From Cyathus striatus (lineage: Eukaryota; Basidiomycota; Agaricomycetes; Agaricales; Nidulariaceae), in contig JAOVFP010000001.1 in NCBI GenBank assembly GCA_025738555.1, forward strand, positions 4,650,001 through 4,714,000: a stretch of DNA of 64,000 nucleotides. Direction: 5' to 3'. The notes under the pieces are model-generated. The model was given only the letters and a program-made list of their open reading frames with translations. It did no database searches and had not been told where the DNA came from. A program made the translations under genes and the position numbers. This document shows positions 11,446-22,449 of this stretch, one piece after another (position 1 is the first letter of the stretch; each line of letters begins with the position of its first letter).

Positions 11446-12803
11446 ATGTCCCAGTACCAAGCCTCGCAGTCTCCCCTCCACTCCGCCACCCCGTGCCTAC
11501 CCATCCTGCCTACATCCCAGAGCCGCCATCTACTCCAGCTTCTCCCCAAGGCTACCAGCGCTTCTCTTCTTCTCCTGGTCCCGGCGGCCCAATTCCCCCG
11601 CTCACTCAACAACAATTCCCTACTCATGTCCCTGCCTACACTTCTCCTTTTCAGCATTCACAGCCGCATATGTCCCAGTCTCCCTACAACCCCCCGCCTC
11701 CCGGCCCTATCCCCCATCAGCAGCCTCACCAACAACCTCACCTTCACCCTCAAGCTCACCAGCCAGACTTCACTGCTTGGGGAATTGATGGCGCCACTGC
11801 ACAGCTTGGTATGCAACTGGGCTCTAGTGCTGTCGCTGCTGGTCAAGAGTATGTCCAAAAAAATGTATGACACTCACCGTAAACTACCCCGTGCTACTAA
11901 TAACATTCATATCATAGCTTGGCACTATATTCCCTTCTACATACTTAAAACACCATTTTAACGTGTCAAACTCCTATGTTATTCGCAAACTGAGGCTTGT
12001 TCTCTTCCCATGGACACATAAGCCGTGGTCACGTCGCGTGCGCAGAACAGAGCATGGCCTCAGTGAATGGCAACCTCCTCGGGACGATATTAACAGTCCT
12101 GATCTTTATATACCAGGTCAGTGGATCGTCTTTTTTTGTCGTTAATTAAATGGTAACCGTCAATCAGTAATGGCAATTGTGACATATGTTCTTTTGGTTG
12201 CGTTACAATCTGGTTTGGAGCTACGTTTCCGTCCTCAGGTACGTATTCATACTCTTCCTCCAGTCGTCTTCCTTTAAAATGCTGGATTATAGATTCTTGG
12301 TGAATCAGCTTCTCGAGCCCTTCTGGTTGTCTTCCTCGATTTCGCTTTTGTCAAGCTGGGTTGCTACATTCTCGGTATACAAGGTTCTTCTCAAGTTATT
12401 GACCTCGTGGCATATGGTGGATACAAGTTTGTAGGGTGTGTTTGGTTCCCTGTACCTTCAAACCGAGACTTGGCTAATGATCTACAGCGTGATATTAACT
12501 GTAACAGCAGGCTTCCTTGGTCTTCAGGGACCATTGTGGATATTAGTATTTATTTACTTCTTCCTTGCAAACGCTTTCTTTTTGGTATGCCCCCCGATGT
12601 GTTTACTGTCTTTCTTTCGTTTACACTGCTTTCAGCTTCGGTCACTACGCTCTGTTGTTCTCCCTGATCCTTCTATTTCCATCTCTACAAACCCCAATGC
12701 TACCACATCTGTCAGCCCAGCCCAGCGTAGACGTCGTATCACATTTCTCTTCCTTGAGGCGGTTTGTCAGGTAGTTTATATGGCAGCTCTGGTCAGGATA
12801 TGA
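11446..12803 (+). CDS. YIF1: Yif1-family ER-Golgi membrane protein
   Basis: Exons: 11446-11864, 11918-12116, 12168-12238, 12293-12435, 12488-12584 and 12636-12803. A Pro/Gln-rich cytosolic N-terminus is followed by G-I-D-G-A-T-A-Q-L-G-M-Q-L-G, the K-H-H-F-N-V-S-N-S-Y-V signature, and several hydrophobic segments up to F-L-E-A-V-C-Q-V-V-Y near the C-terminus. Yif1 binds Yip1 and Rab-type GTPases in COPII vesicles. The ATG at 11446 has a good context (CGCC before it), but its frame departs from the conserved frame; exon lengths sum to one base short of a multiple of three. One extra C in the CCCC run at 11473-11476 joins them. An alternative is an in-frame start at 11316, which would add an unlikely leader. 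It converges on the release-factor gene with 123 bp between stop codons. Confidence 0.9.
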
Positions 12804-12926
12804 GATGCCTGTAGAATTAGATAATTACCGGAGGATTCTCTAAGAGGATTTTAATCTACATATGGTCGAGCACTGTTGGTTCAGTAATTATGGTGAAGGA
12901 AAATATGTTGAGTAAGCAAGTCTATA

Positions 12927-14351
12927 CTAATCCACATCGTTAAGTGCATCCTCCATAAGAGTCTCCTCGTAATCTTTCTTCAATCCATCTAGGAACTTGT
13001 AAATGCCTTCTCCTTCCATAACGGATGGTAAGTTATTGACCGTGAGTCCAATACGATGGTCAGTAACTCGATCCTAGAATACGGCGTCAACTGTGTAAGG
13101 ATAAAAGAGCTAGCTCTCGCACCTGAGGATAATTATACGTTCGAATCTTCTCACTACGGTCCATGCCTTTCACCAAGTTGGTCCTGACAGTCCTTCGTTC
13201 CTCCATTTCCCTCCTCAGCTTGATATCTAGTAGCCTTGATCTAAGTACTTGGAATGCGCGCCTTCGATTCTATAGGGAGCTTTCACTACTTTCTCGCCTG
13301 AAATGATATATTATATTTACCTGATGTTGACTTCGTTCATCTTGCATGGACACGGTAACTCCCGTTGGCAAATGGGTAAGCCTAACCGCTGACTCTGTCT
13401 TATTAACATGTTGTCCTCCTGCGCCTCGGGAACGCATAACCTCTATCTTGACATCATCCATAGAAAACAGCTCCTCCTCCTTACTATTTGCATCTTCTTC
13501 CACGAGTGGCAACACCATCACCGCCACTGTACTGGTGTGTGTTCGCCCACTCGAATCTGTGGCCGGGATGCGCTGCACACGATGTACACCACTCTCCCAC
13601 CTGAGAGTGTCATATACTCCTTCACCCTTCACTTCTACAACAGCATCCTTAATTCCACCATTTTCAGTGTCATTCTTCGCGACGATGGTCACCTTCCACC
13701 TGCTTGAAGATGCAAGGCGCTGGTACATCCTCAGCAGGTCGCCCAGGAACAGACTAGACTCTGAGCCCCCCACTCCCGACTTGAGTTCCATGAGGGCCGA
13801 AAGGTTTGAAGTAGGAGAAGAAGGGACGAGGAGCGAAGGGAACTGTGATTCGAGGCAGTGAGTGAGATCTTTGGTGAGCTCTGCATAATCCTGTTCGGCA
13901 AGAGAGTGCATTTCAGGATCAATTAAGAAAGGAATGGTCTCTACAAGGAGCTACTACAGCTGTATTGAGCATGTCTCTCATTATCCATGGAAAGTGAAAA
14001 CTGACCTCTCTTTTACGCGCCCACTCGTCCCATGCATCCTGCAACGGCGCGGACTGGCTTATCTGTCTCAGCCTTGCAATGTCCTCGGGAGAAGACATTT
14101 CGTCTGATAGCTAAAAGTGGAGCTAAGTAAATAATCGTAGAAGGGGGAACATAAAGTACCTCAGACATTAGCCTTCCCCTGTCCTCAATCCTCCTTTTAA
14201 CAACGCACAAAAGACGAGCATGCTCCCGCTCAAGTTTATGTAGGTCGTCTAGTGTAGGGTTTGCAGTGACCTTTCGTGCATGAGCTGCAGCAGCATATTG
14301 CCTGAAAGGAATAGTATGAGATGGCCGAGCACATCGTCGAAGAGCAAACAT
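12927..14351 (-). CDS. MRF1: Mitochondrial peptide chain release factor 1
   Basis: Five exons: 14351-14160, 14110-14006, 13938-13321, 13269-13123 and 13073-12927, giving 402 residues as expected for the family. The first residues (M-F-A-L-R-R-C-A-R) look like a mitochondrial presequence. The catalytic G-G-Q triad is in [13 protein letters not shown], upstream of a Q-D-E-R-S-Q-H-Q segment, and T-D-H-R-I-G-L follows, as in bacterial RF1. It releases finished chains at UAA/UAG on mitoribosomes. Intron 2 uses an acceptor ending TAGAG so that Thr follows Glu in frame. Confidence 0.95.
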
Positions 14352-14625
14352 AGTTGGGATTTGAATTTTGAAATGGCGGAGGGGGTATTCCGAGTATTGC
14401 CAAGTATGGATGCTGGGTCATACCGTGGGGAAAACATGTGCCATCCGTCACCGTCGCACTGCACCAGTGACCACCCGGTACCCAACAACAACCTCCAGCA
14501 GCCAGCCTCAAGCTTTCGCCTCTTCTAAGTTCTATATCGCCTGACACGGTGAGCTCCTCCCATCTTCCCATTCTTCGCCCGTCCTCATTTTCATTCTTTT
14601 TCTTGCAGACCTACACGTCTTTATC
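14352..14625. promoter_or_regulatory. Divergent promoter, MRF1 / R-SNARE, with likely 5'UTR intron
   Basis: Between the two start codons. A likely intron in the 5' leader of the SNARE gene runs from a GTGAGC donor near 14549 to a TTCTTGCAG acceptor ending near 14608. This rests on splice borders alone. Confidence 0.4.
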
Positions 14626-15388
14626 ATGTCTGTATTCCTATCTTAAGCTCCCAGCTCGCAACTCCAATCTGACCTTCTGTTCCATCTTCGTCCCTCTTGC
14701 CTTCATGTAGGTCTGAACCGTATGACCCTTATCTCCCCCGAAATGGTTCAACCCCAAATCCTGCGGGTCCCAGTCAGGGGAACCCCAAGACTGCCGCTAT
14801 CCAAGCACAAATTGACGACACAGTAGGGATTATGAGAGAAAACATCACCAAGGTGGCCGAGAGGGGCGAGCGTTTAGACTCGCTGCAGGATAAGACAGGT
14901 TCGTTTTACCTACTCCTTTAATCTACATTTTCTATCGCAGTTGCAAGTTGGAGAGAGTATCTCTGTTTTCTGTGGCCAGTCTTCTCGACCTTTCCGCAGC
15001 AAAAGCAGTGCTGCTTTTCAATTTGGGCTATGGGTTCTAATATCAATCTCTGCTCCTAGATAATCTTGCTGTGTCTGCCCAAGGTTTCCGTAGGGGAGCT
15101 AACCGGGTTCGCAAGGTACGTAGTATTGTTTGCGCCTTATGTTATTAATAACTTTCACTGACGTATCTTTTCTAGAATATGTGGTAAGTAAATTCGTATT
15201 ATCAAGTTGAATGTGCTTAATATCTCCCGTTAATGTATAGGTGGAAGGACATGAAGGTGCGTTGCAAAGGCTTATGTTGACTGCGTCAATGTTAACGATC
15301 CCTCCAGATGCGCATCATCATTGGCGTCGCAATTGCAGTAATCATAGTCATTATTGTTGTCTCCATTGTGAAGGCCACAGGAAAATAA
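14626..15388 (+). CDS. SNC1: R-SNARE, synaptobrevin/Snc type (copy A)
   Basis: Exons 14626-14627, 14711-14898, 15060-15115, 15176-15183, 15241-15256 and 15308-15388 give 351 nt and 116 residues, the normal Snc size. The first exon holds only AT of the start codon and the G comes from exon 2; this is the only choice that keeps the S-E-P-Y-D-P-Y start in frame, though its donor GTCTGT is weak. The SNARE helix runs from A-I-Q-A-Q-I-D to N-M-W-W-K, with the zero-layer Arg in A-E-R-G-E-R-L. It ends in one C-terminal membrane anchor of Ile/Val. An 8-nt micro-exon encodes N-M-W. The role is fusion of secretory vesicles with the plasma membrane. Confidence 0.92.
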
Positions 15389-16010
15389 TCTCGACGGCCC
15401 ATTATCTACCACTCGTCCCGCGCCACTTGACTTATTCCGCTTGTGTATCCCCTATGCCTTTCACTAATTTACGCACCTTTTTCGCCTCAGAGGTGTTATT
15501 CCTTGACGTCCAGCAGATTCGATGCACTGATTCAGACCTTTTTTATTCTTGTAGTTTCTTCCTTATTTCTATAAACCTTTGTACTGTGCGTTTACGGTGG
15601 ATAAATATAGTGGCTTCACTCACTATCATGAATGATGTCAGCTCCTACGCTCCGTGCCCACTCGAATATTGATGCTTGTGTTCCAACTTCCAATTGCATC
15701 AAGACATACATATTGTGTACTCTTCACTGTTCACGGGCGCTGATGGTCTCCACGTCTTAGGTATCATGATTTATCATGACACGAGCGAGTTCACTGCGCT
15801 TTCAATACTTACTAAAATTGCCTCTTGTGGAATTTTCGGGATTCGCTGTATTTCTGCCGAAATTCCTTGGTAGGTATAAATAGAGTAAATATTCCGTTAT
15901 TGCACCCACTCCATCCCATCACCTACTTGTCTCCGCTCAACTCTTGCATTACCCATTCGTACAGCTGTACGCTATTTGACAGCATCCTCAACAGAATACC
16001 ATTAAAGATT
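15389..16010. other. Intergenic, nothing recognised
   Basis: It holds the 3' regions of the SNARE gene (+) and the NRPS-like gene (-), which converge here. No open frame with recognisable content, repeat or RNA gene was seen. Confidence 0.6.
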
Positions 16011-19000
16011 TTACAATGCTAGATATCCAGTCTCCCCCCAATATTTGAGCCATGAAATCACGTCTATCCTGGTCAACTGGGGTGCATTTCCAAGCGTGTT
16101 AGGTGCAGCTGCTAAAGCTCGCGAAATAGATGCTGAAGGAAAACCAAAAGCCTCTCTGTCTTTACTGTCTCTGGGAACCGGTCTATACATTGCACGGAAG
16201 AATTCCAACAGATTCAGCGCAGGGTTGTCCTTTGTCGCTTGCAAGGCTGTTTCGGATTCGGAGATTTCCCGTCGAGAAGCCTCTAACTGTTTGAGCCAAT
16301 CAGGATAGCTTACAATCGGCACCTTCAAGGCCTCCGCAAAAATTGGGAAGATTTCGGACGAGGATATTGGTTTTGGATGGCTGACATTCATATATAACGC
16401 GCTGCTGTGCCTCATCTCGACTACGGCTGCCGCCGCTATATGGATAGGAAGCCATGAAATGTCCTGGAACACGATTAGCTTTACGCTTGTAATTCACATT
16501 CAGCCACCTACGCCGTTAGGACAGGGTAAACACCCCAAGACTTTTCCAGACCGAACCAATGCAGGCACCCATTCTACGCAATTCCAGCTGCCTTGCTGAT
16601 TGCCGCACAAATGACCAACACGTATGATGGATGCATCCAAGCCTGCTGTTTCTACGGCATTTGCTATTATTCTTTCTGTCACCCATTTCGATTCGGTGTA
16701 GCCAGTTCCAACAGCACTGAGAGGTCTGATATTGGGCCCTTCCGGAACAATTATCCCGTTACTCCAATCTTTTGGAAGCACATCAGAAATATGCCGTATG
16801 AATATTCATCAAGATTTTAGCTCACTACTAAATATTCCAAGAGAAGCCACGAAGACGAAACGCGGTGATATCGGTCGGCTGGACGCTAGCGTAAAGTTAA
16901 TCAGGTTCCACGTTCCTGCAATGACAGGTTCAAAGGATGATAGCGTGATATTGAAATCTACTTTCCACGCTGTTCAACGTAAGGTATAAGGATTCATGAA
17001 CATGACAATAAAGAATACCCAAATAAGTACCGGCATGTATGATACAGGTTATTTCAGAACATAAAGTCTGGTAGATTTGTTTATTCATGTCGAAGTTATC
17101 CGAGCAGAGATCACCCTCGAGAAATACGACTTTTTTTGAGTTCAGGGTTTCCTGATCTAACCGATATTCGCAAAATGTGTGCTCGTGTCTAGCATATGAT
17201 GTTCTTTTTCTTTTGACGTCTCTTCGGTTAAGGGCATATATCTTCAACACGGTCGGATCATTCACAAGCTGCACTAATGTATGAGAACCAAAAAATCCAG
17301 TACTTCCTGTCAAAAGTACAACGTCTCCACCGCTCTTAGCCACAGGTTGATGGGGCCGGTGTTTATAGAACTTGTTGGAGTACTTTTGACGAAGCTCCTC
17401 CATCTCAGAAACTGTCCCAGATGACATGAAGAGCGCCATAGAACTGTGCCCATAGTGGACGATATGGGATACGTAGGTACCCAGTTTTCGAACAGTGGGG
17501 TTGAAGTATACAAAGTTATGTGGCACCTTGCGTGTGAGGACCTTTGCCGAATGTCGAAGGGCATGCAGTATTGTGTTTCTTATCCATGTAGCCTGAAGGC
17601 TATCGAACAATAAGTACTCCGAGACGACATTAATTTAAAATTATAAAACCTACCTATCACAACCGACTTGGAATATATCATCGTCATCTTTAACGGGATC
17701 TTTCAGGACACGCGCTACGGCAGCACGAACAAATTGTATACATCCCTCAAGTTCCCAAGCATCAGGGGCAGGAAGATCAGTCTGAGATGACTCCTCAACC
17801 GCCGCATAAGCGCGTTCAATTTCAGAGGCATAAAGCTGTAAAACGGCATTCCTTTCAGGTGTTCCTTTCGGAGTTATTGGAAACGGGCGAGCGGGGTCGG
17901 AAAACAATATCATCTCCTTGAATAGCCTGGAGTGTGTGGGAGACCTCTCATTCGCCTGCTCTACAAGTGGCCTAAGGTAAATAAATTTGGTGAGAGTACC
18001 ATATTAATGGGAAAGAGAGGTACAAACCATATTTCATTCCGAAATTTAGAAGATCTCCCATCATCCCCAAAATCAAACATTTCTTCCGAAACAAGCTCGA
18101 TAATGACCCCGATATGGAAACGGCCTCTGCCAAATAACACCGCGTTCTTTATTTTTGGATGACGTCGAAGCATTGATTCTGAAATATGTGAGAGTCAATT
18201 CGGGTGGAACAGAAGCTCAAATCCATTACCTATCGGAACAGGGTTGGTCTAACAGCAATTCAATGACAAGGAAAGTAAAAAAGGAACAAATTTACTTACT
18301 TTCTCTCCCGTAGATTGAATAATTTGTTCATCACGACGACCGTAAACCCTCCAGAGATATGGGTTAGTGGAATGGCGTTGAACTAAGTCACTCGAATCGA
18401 AGGCTTGCATGCCTTCGTATACAGTGTTAAAGATATGTGGAGAGTGAGTACAGCATTCCTTTTCACTGTTGTGAGTGATGTTGTCCTAATCATTTGCATA
18501 ATTGAGCTTTACCAAAAATAGTACTTGAAATATATTATCATCTTCGCAATATGGGACAAAGACCGGATGACAGTGCGGAGAAAACTTAAAAACTTTTAAT
18601 TCAAGGTCGACAATGCTCAGGCCTACGACTTACTTTGAAATACTCCCAGCCTTCCTCTGGTGGCGAATCTGTGGAGAGCTGAATTAACGTCTCGCGAATA
18701 AAAAAAACTGATTACAGACATGGAACAAAAGACACAGCTGGCCCAACTTCAGTTCTGTAGATTTTGTTTATCGAAATGTGGTAGAGCATAAAATAGACAC
18801 ATACGATCCAAAGAAGGGGAATAGCTTAACACCTGCAGCTGCTAGTCGATCTCCGCTTTCTTTATGCATTGGTGCACCAGCGTATATCTGCTATTAGGTA
18901 AGATACATGACCGCACGAACGTAAGGCGAACTAACTATTGACGTAAACTGTGAAAGTTCGCTAATGTATTGTGGGTCGCGCGACCATATCTATAAGACCT

Positions 19001-20212
19001 TAAGCCACTGACATAAACGGTGTGGGACAAATTTACCTCAAGAAATGAGGGGACGCAAAACATGAAATTACTTCGCGTCATAACGGCTCCGGATAAAACA
19101 CGGTCGGGATTTGGAACGAGAGGGATATCATTTGGTGAAAATGTGGAAATCACAAGTCCTGTCATCATCTGTAAAAATCAAACCGATATGCACATGCTAC
19201 ATTGAAGACACGAATTAGCGACCTTACACTTAAAGGTAGTACGGAGCATCCGAGAGCATCTGGTTAATGTATGAGCTGGGAGATACTGAAGATCGATAAA
19301 GAGGGGCGTACGATACATTGGAAGTGAATGGCATGACAGAACCTGTCCGCAGAGGTCGCGTTCACCATAGTCTGTTTCATATATTTCAGCACCTATATGG
19401 TTCAGCGTTCCAAAATATCCTCACATGGTGCTAGACCACATATGTATAGATTTCGGAATGTTAAAGAAATAGGTTTGGGAAAGGACATAGATCCTGGTTT
19501 CAAACTATGTCAGATGGGTTTGGTATAAGTACAACGACGGAATGGCGTGCCAGATGTATGGAGAATTAAGGCAGGAGTGGAAGGCTCAGGATGAAAGGAC
19601 ATTGGAAGGGGTTCAAAGTCGTCTTCAGATGTGCCAAAGAGATATTCAAATGTCGGTAGTGGGAGCATTTCGGGACGAGATGCTAAAACCCGCATTGAAG
19701 GTTGTGCACATGTGAGAGCAGCTAGCCTTTGGATTCCTGGGTCGTGGCTTAGAAGGAGATACTTGGTACCTGTTGTTTGCAGAAGATGTGCCACTCCCGC
19801 AGGTGAATTACGGGGAGAAATAGGGAATGCCTGGTAGCCCGCATGAAGGATCCCGACAATTAAAACGAAGAAGGTAATGGGGTCTATAGCGACGTGGTTA
19901 AACGAAGTCGTGATTGAGTAGACGTACTGGCCTACCGGTATTAGCAAGGACACCTATGACTACTGAGCTATCATGAGTGTGTTCGGTGGAAACTGAATGT
20001 TCAATATAACGAGCAGCAGTGTGGACAGCTCGAACGGTCTGTGACCATGTTAAGATATTCAATTCTCCGGCTTCCTCATAGACGAACAATGGGTGATTAG
20101 GGCTGCGTTTTCTATGGTAGTCAAAGACCTCCGGAACTGATATAATGCTTCCGTCCAGAGGCGGGGGGGTGAACGTGGTGCTGTGGACAGCTTGAGGAGT
20201 GGTGAAGGCCAT
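16011..20212 (-). CDS. NRPS-like reductase (adenylation - carrier - thioester reductase)
   Basis: About 19 short exons can be threaded without a stop, giving roughly 1,040 residues. The adenylation domain has H-T-S-G-T, a conserved F-P-K-P-I, then G-A-P-M-H-K-E-S-G-D-R, E-V-G-P-A, and Y-G-R-R-D-E-Q-I with T-G-E-K-T-N-P. The carrier Ser lies in G-C-D-S-L-Q, its codon split by an intron (AG|C). The reductase has T-G-S-T-G-F-F-G for NAD(P)H and G-Y-T-E-S-K as the Tyr/Lys pair. There is no condensation domain. Such enzymes activate a carboxylic acid, load it on the phosphopantetheine arm and release it as aldehyde or alcohol; the substrate cannot be read here. It is shorter than Lys2-type aminoadipate reductases. 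The T-S-G-T core is followed by an odd P-F-R-S-M-S before F-P-K-P-I. The start Met at 20212 is preferred over 20230 by the following residues. Confidence 0.88.
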
Positions 20213-20230
20213 ACGCAGGATATAATTCAC

Positions 20231-21043
20231 AGTGGCCGACTGACAGTGAACAGCTGGATCAACGATACGACAGGTGAGCCGTATCTGAGGACCGGTAGAG
20301 ACTTATAAGGTCGGATGGGGGTTGTAGCAAAGAAGGTGATCAGATATAATTTAGCAGACATCAAGAGCGCGTGGAGAGCATATTTTCAAAGCCAACGAAA
20401 CGTTGATGACATTGAGCGCTGTTTTTAACGGATTAGAATACAAAGTTCACGGCCAGTGATCAGTATGGAAGCTGGAGAAGACGCGCTCGGGCCTTTTCTG
20501 GTCGGACTGCGTACAACTCCGTTTGATGAGGAGCTGATTTGTGCAAGTAACGATAAGTTTATGGGCGACTGTGTTTCCCGACCACCTCGGGTATTGCATA
20601 TACCTCACAGCAATGATTTGCGCATCCACATTGTTTTGGTGCGGTTCATATTTACTGCCGGACGTTTATTAAAATTTATGGAACAGCGCTCACAGGACGC
20701 CTACCACCAGACGCCAGTCGATAGCAGAATCTGCACGTTTATTGGAAGCTAACATTGCAACGCACACATGGATCCACAAACGCTCATAAAGCGCGCTCTG
20801 AACAACCACAAATAGTTGATATCACGATCGGGAATTTCACCATGACACTGAGGGTGCTATGCTGTACAGTGCACAACGCCGTCCACATCCTGCTTCTACG
20901 CACTCATCATTGCGGCTGCACTACTCTCTCAAGGTCGAGTATATCCACATGGTATATGAAGGAAACATATGCGGTCACATATAATTTTGCGTGGGAGTAG
21001 ATGCATATACCATACAGAGAAACAGGTCCAGGCAGTCATGGAA
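20231..21043. other. Intergenic, nothing recognised
   Basis: Upstream of the NRPS-like gene and downstream of RPL24. Short open frames occur on both strands but none shows family motifs or plausible splicing to a neighbour. It probably holds the NRPS-like promoter. Confidence 0.55.
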
Positions 21044-21671
21044 TTACCGTCCGCCCTTGCCACCCTTCATCTGCTGCTTCGATACCTTGGGTCCAGGAGC
21101 AGATTGGCGACCGGCAGGCTGTAAAATATATGCGTCAGAAATATAGACTTAGAGCAACAATGAACCGCAAAGAACCTTGGTCTTCTTGCTCTCCTTATCC
21201 TTCTTCTCCGTCTTGGCCTTCGTAATGGCTACCAATCGCTGTTGTTGACGAACAGCAGCAGTCTGGTTACGCTTAGCAGCAATGGCGGCGAGATCAGCAC
21301 CAACAATGCCACGCTGGTGCTTCACCGTCCGGCGGGATCTCTTCTTCGCAACCTCCTCTGTGATACCCTTCTTGTGCATCCTACGGTAGACTTGAGTCCA
21401 GGCGATCTTACGAGGGTTCTTGCGCTGGAGGAAGAGGGACGCATTTTTGGAGCTAGCGAAGCGGAACACCTGGTAATTGCAAGATACATTTAGTTGTTCG
21501 GATTTGACGAGTTCCATGTGTACGGACCTTGCTGTCGCCACGAACGAACAGCTTGCCCTTGCTAGGGTAGATACGGTAGCCGGAGAAAGAGTCAATTTCG
21601 ACCTTCTACGCTTGCAAAATAAAGCATTAGAGAAGAATGGAAATAAGCCATATAGTGAATGTACGCACCAT
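21044..21671 (-). CDS. RPL24: 60S ribosomal protein eL24
   Basis: Exons 21671-21669 (the ATG only), 21605-21528, 21469-21176 and 21118-21044 give 149 residues. The protein starts M-K-V-E-I-D-S-F-S-G-Y and continues through V-F-R-F-A-S-S-K-N and K-N-P-R-K-I-A-W-T to a basic tail ending K-G-G-K-G-G-R. It is a component of the large cytosolic ribosomal subunit near the intersubunit bridge. The start codon is alone in exon 1, a layout seen in ribosomal protein genes with introns close to the start. Confidence 0.95.
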
Positions 21672-22449
21672 CTGTTATAGAGGAGGGAGTGAGCGGGAAG
21701 AAGAGTCAGCCAAAATTCAAGCAAGTTATATAGTCCCCCGCGTCATCCGAGTATCCCATGTTGCATCCAGCCAAAATAACGCCTGTTCCAACTGTTTTCC
21801 ACATCTCCAGACTCGTAGGGGCAATCCAAGTCGCATCGCATGCACCGTTGGTATAGAATCGGTGAAATTGGGCTTACCTTGAGGAGTTCGTCGGGCGGGG
21901 TCTTGGATGGGCTTACCGTTGACCAGGCAGGACAGATGGATGCGGCATTTGCCGCTACTACGCGCGGGAATTACTTCCTATATTTAGTCTATTGATCGAT
22001 GATTCTGCCCTGCCGCACTTTTACGCGAGCAAGTAGCATTTATCAATATGCAAATTACATAAAAATATGTTTTAATTCTAAAGATCTAACGGCTTGCTAT
22101 GCATGCTATGCCACTGCTATTTGAACAAGTCATATAACCATTATTGTAAGTAGACGTGGTAAGTACATGTACATATGCATGGTCTCGTCTTTGCCTCGTG
22201 TACCCCGCCAGTATTCTTCACTTACATAATTAGGATCACCTTGGAAACATTTCTCTTCTTATTTGAACTTCTGACACGTACTTGTCGGCTAACTATGATT
22301 TTGCAAGCATTAGCAAATAAGGCCTAATAAATAAAATGATTTTGCGACGCGCCCACAAGTTTAGAAATCGTTTGACTCTTGAACTCGGGATACCACCTCG
22401 ACAACGTGGATTCCGTTCACCGTCAGATACCCCCTTTCCTTCCCTCGTC
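21672..22449. promoter_or_regulatory. Divergent intergenic region, RPL24 / C9-methyltransferase
   Basis: 778 bp between start codons. A minus-strand stretch at 21860-21960 looks weakly coding with possible splice sites, but I could not tie it to a family or a gene model. An upstream in-frame ATG at 22336 precedes the chosen methyltransferase start. No specific regulatory site was recognised. Confidence 0.4.

Noticed and set aside
21730..21960. Weakly coding-like minus-strand stretch upstream of RPL24
   Set aside because: Possible splice sites exist, but no family could be recognised and the frames break; kept only as a note in the intergenic entry.
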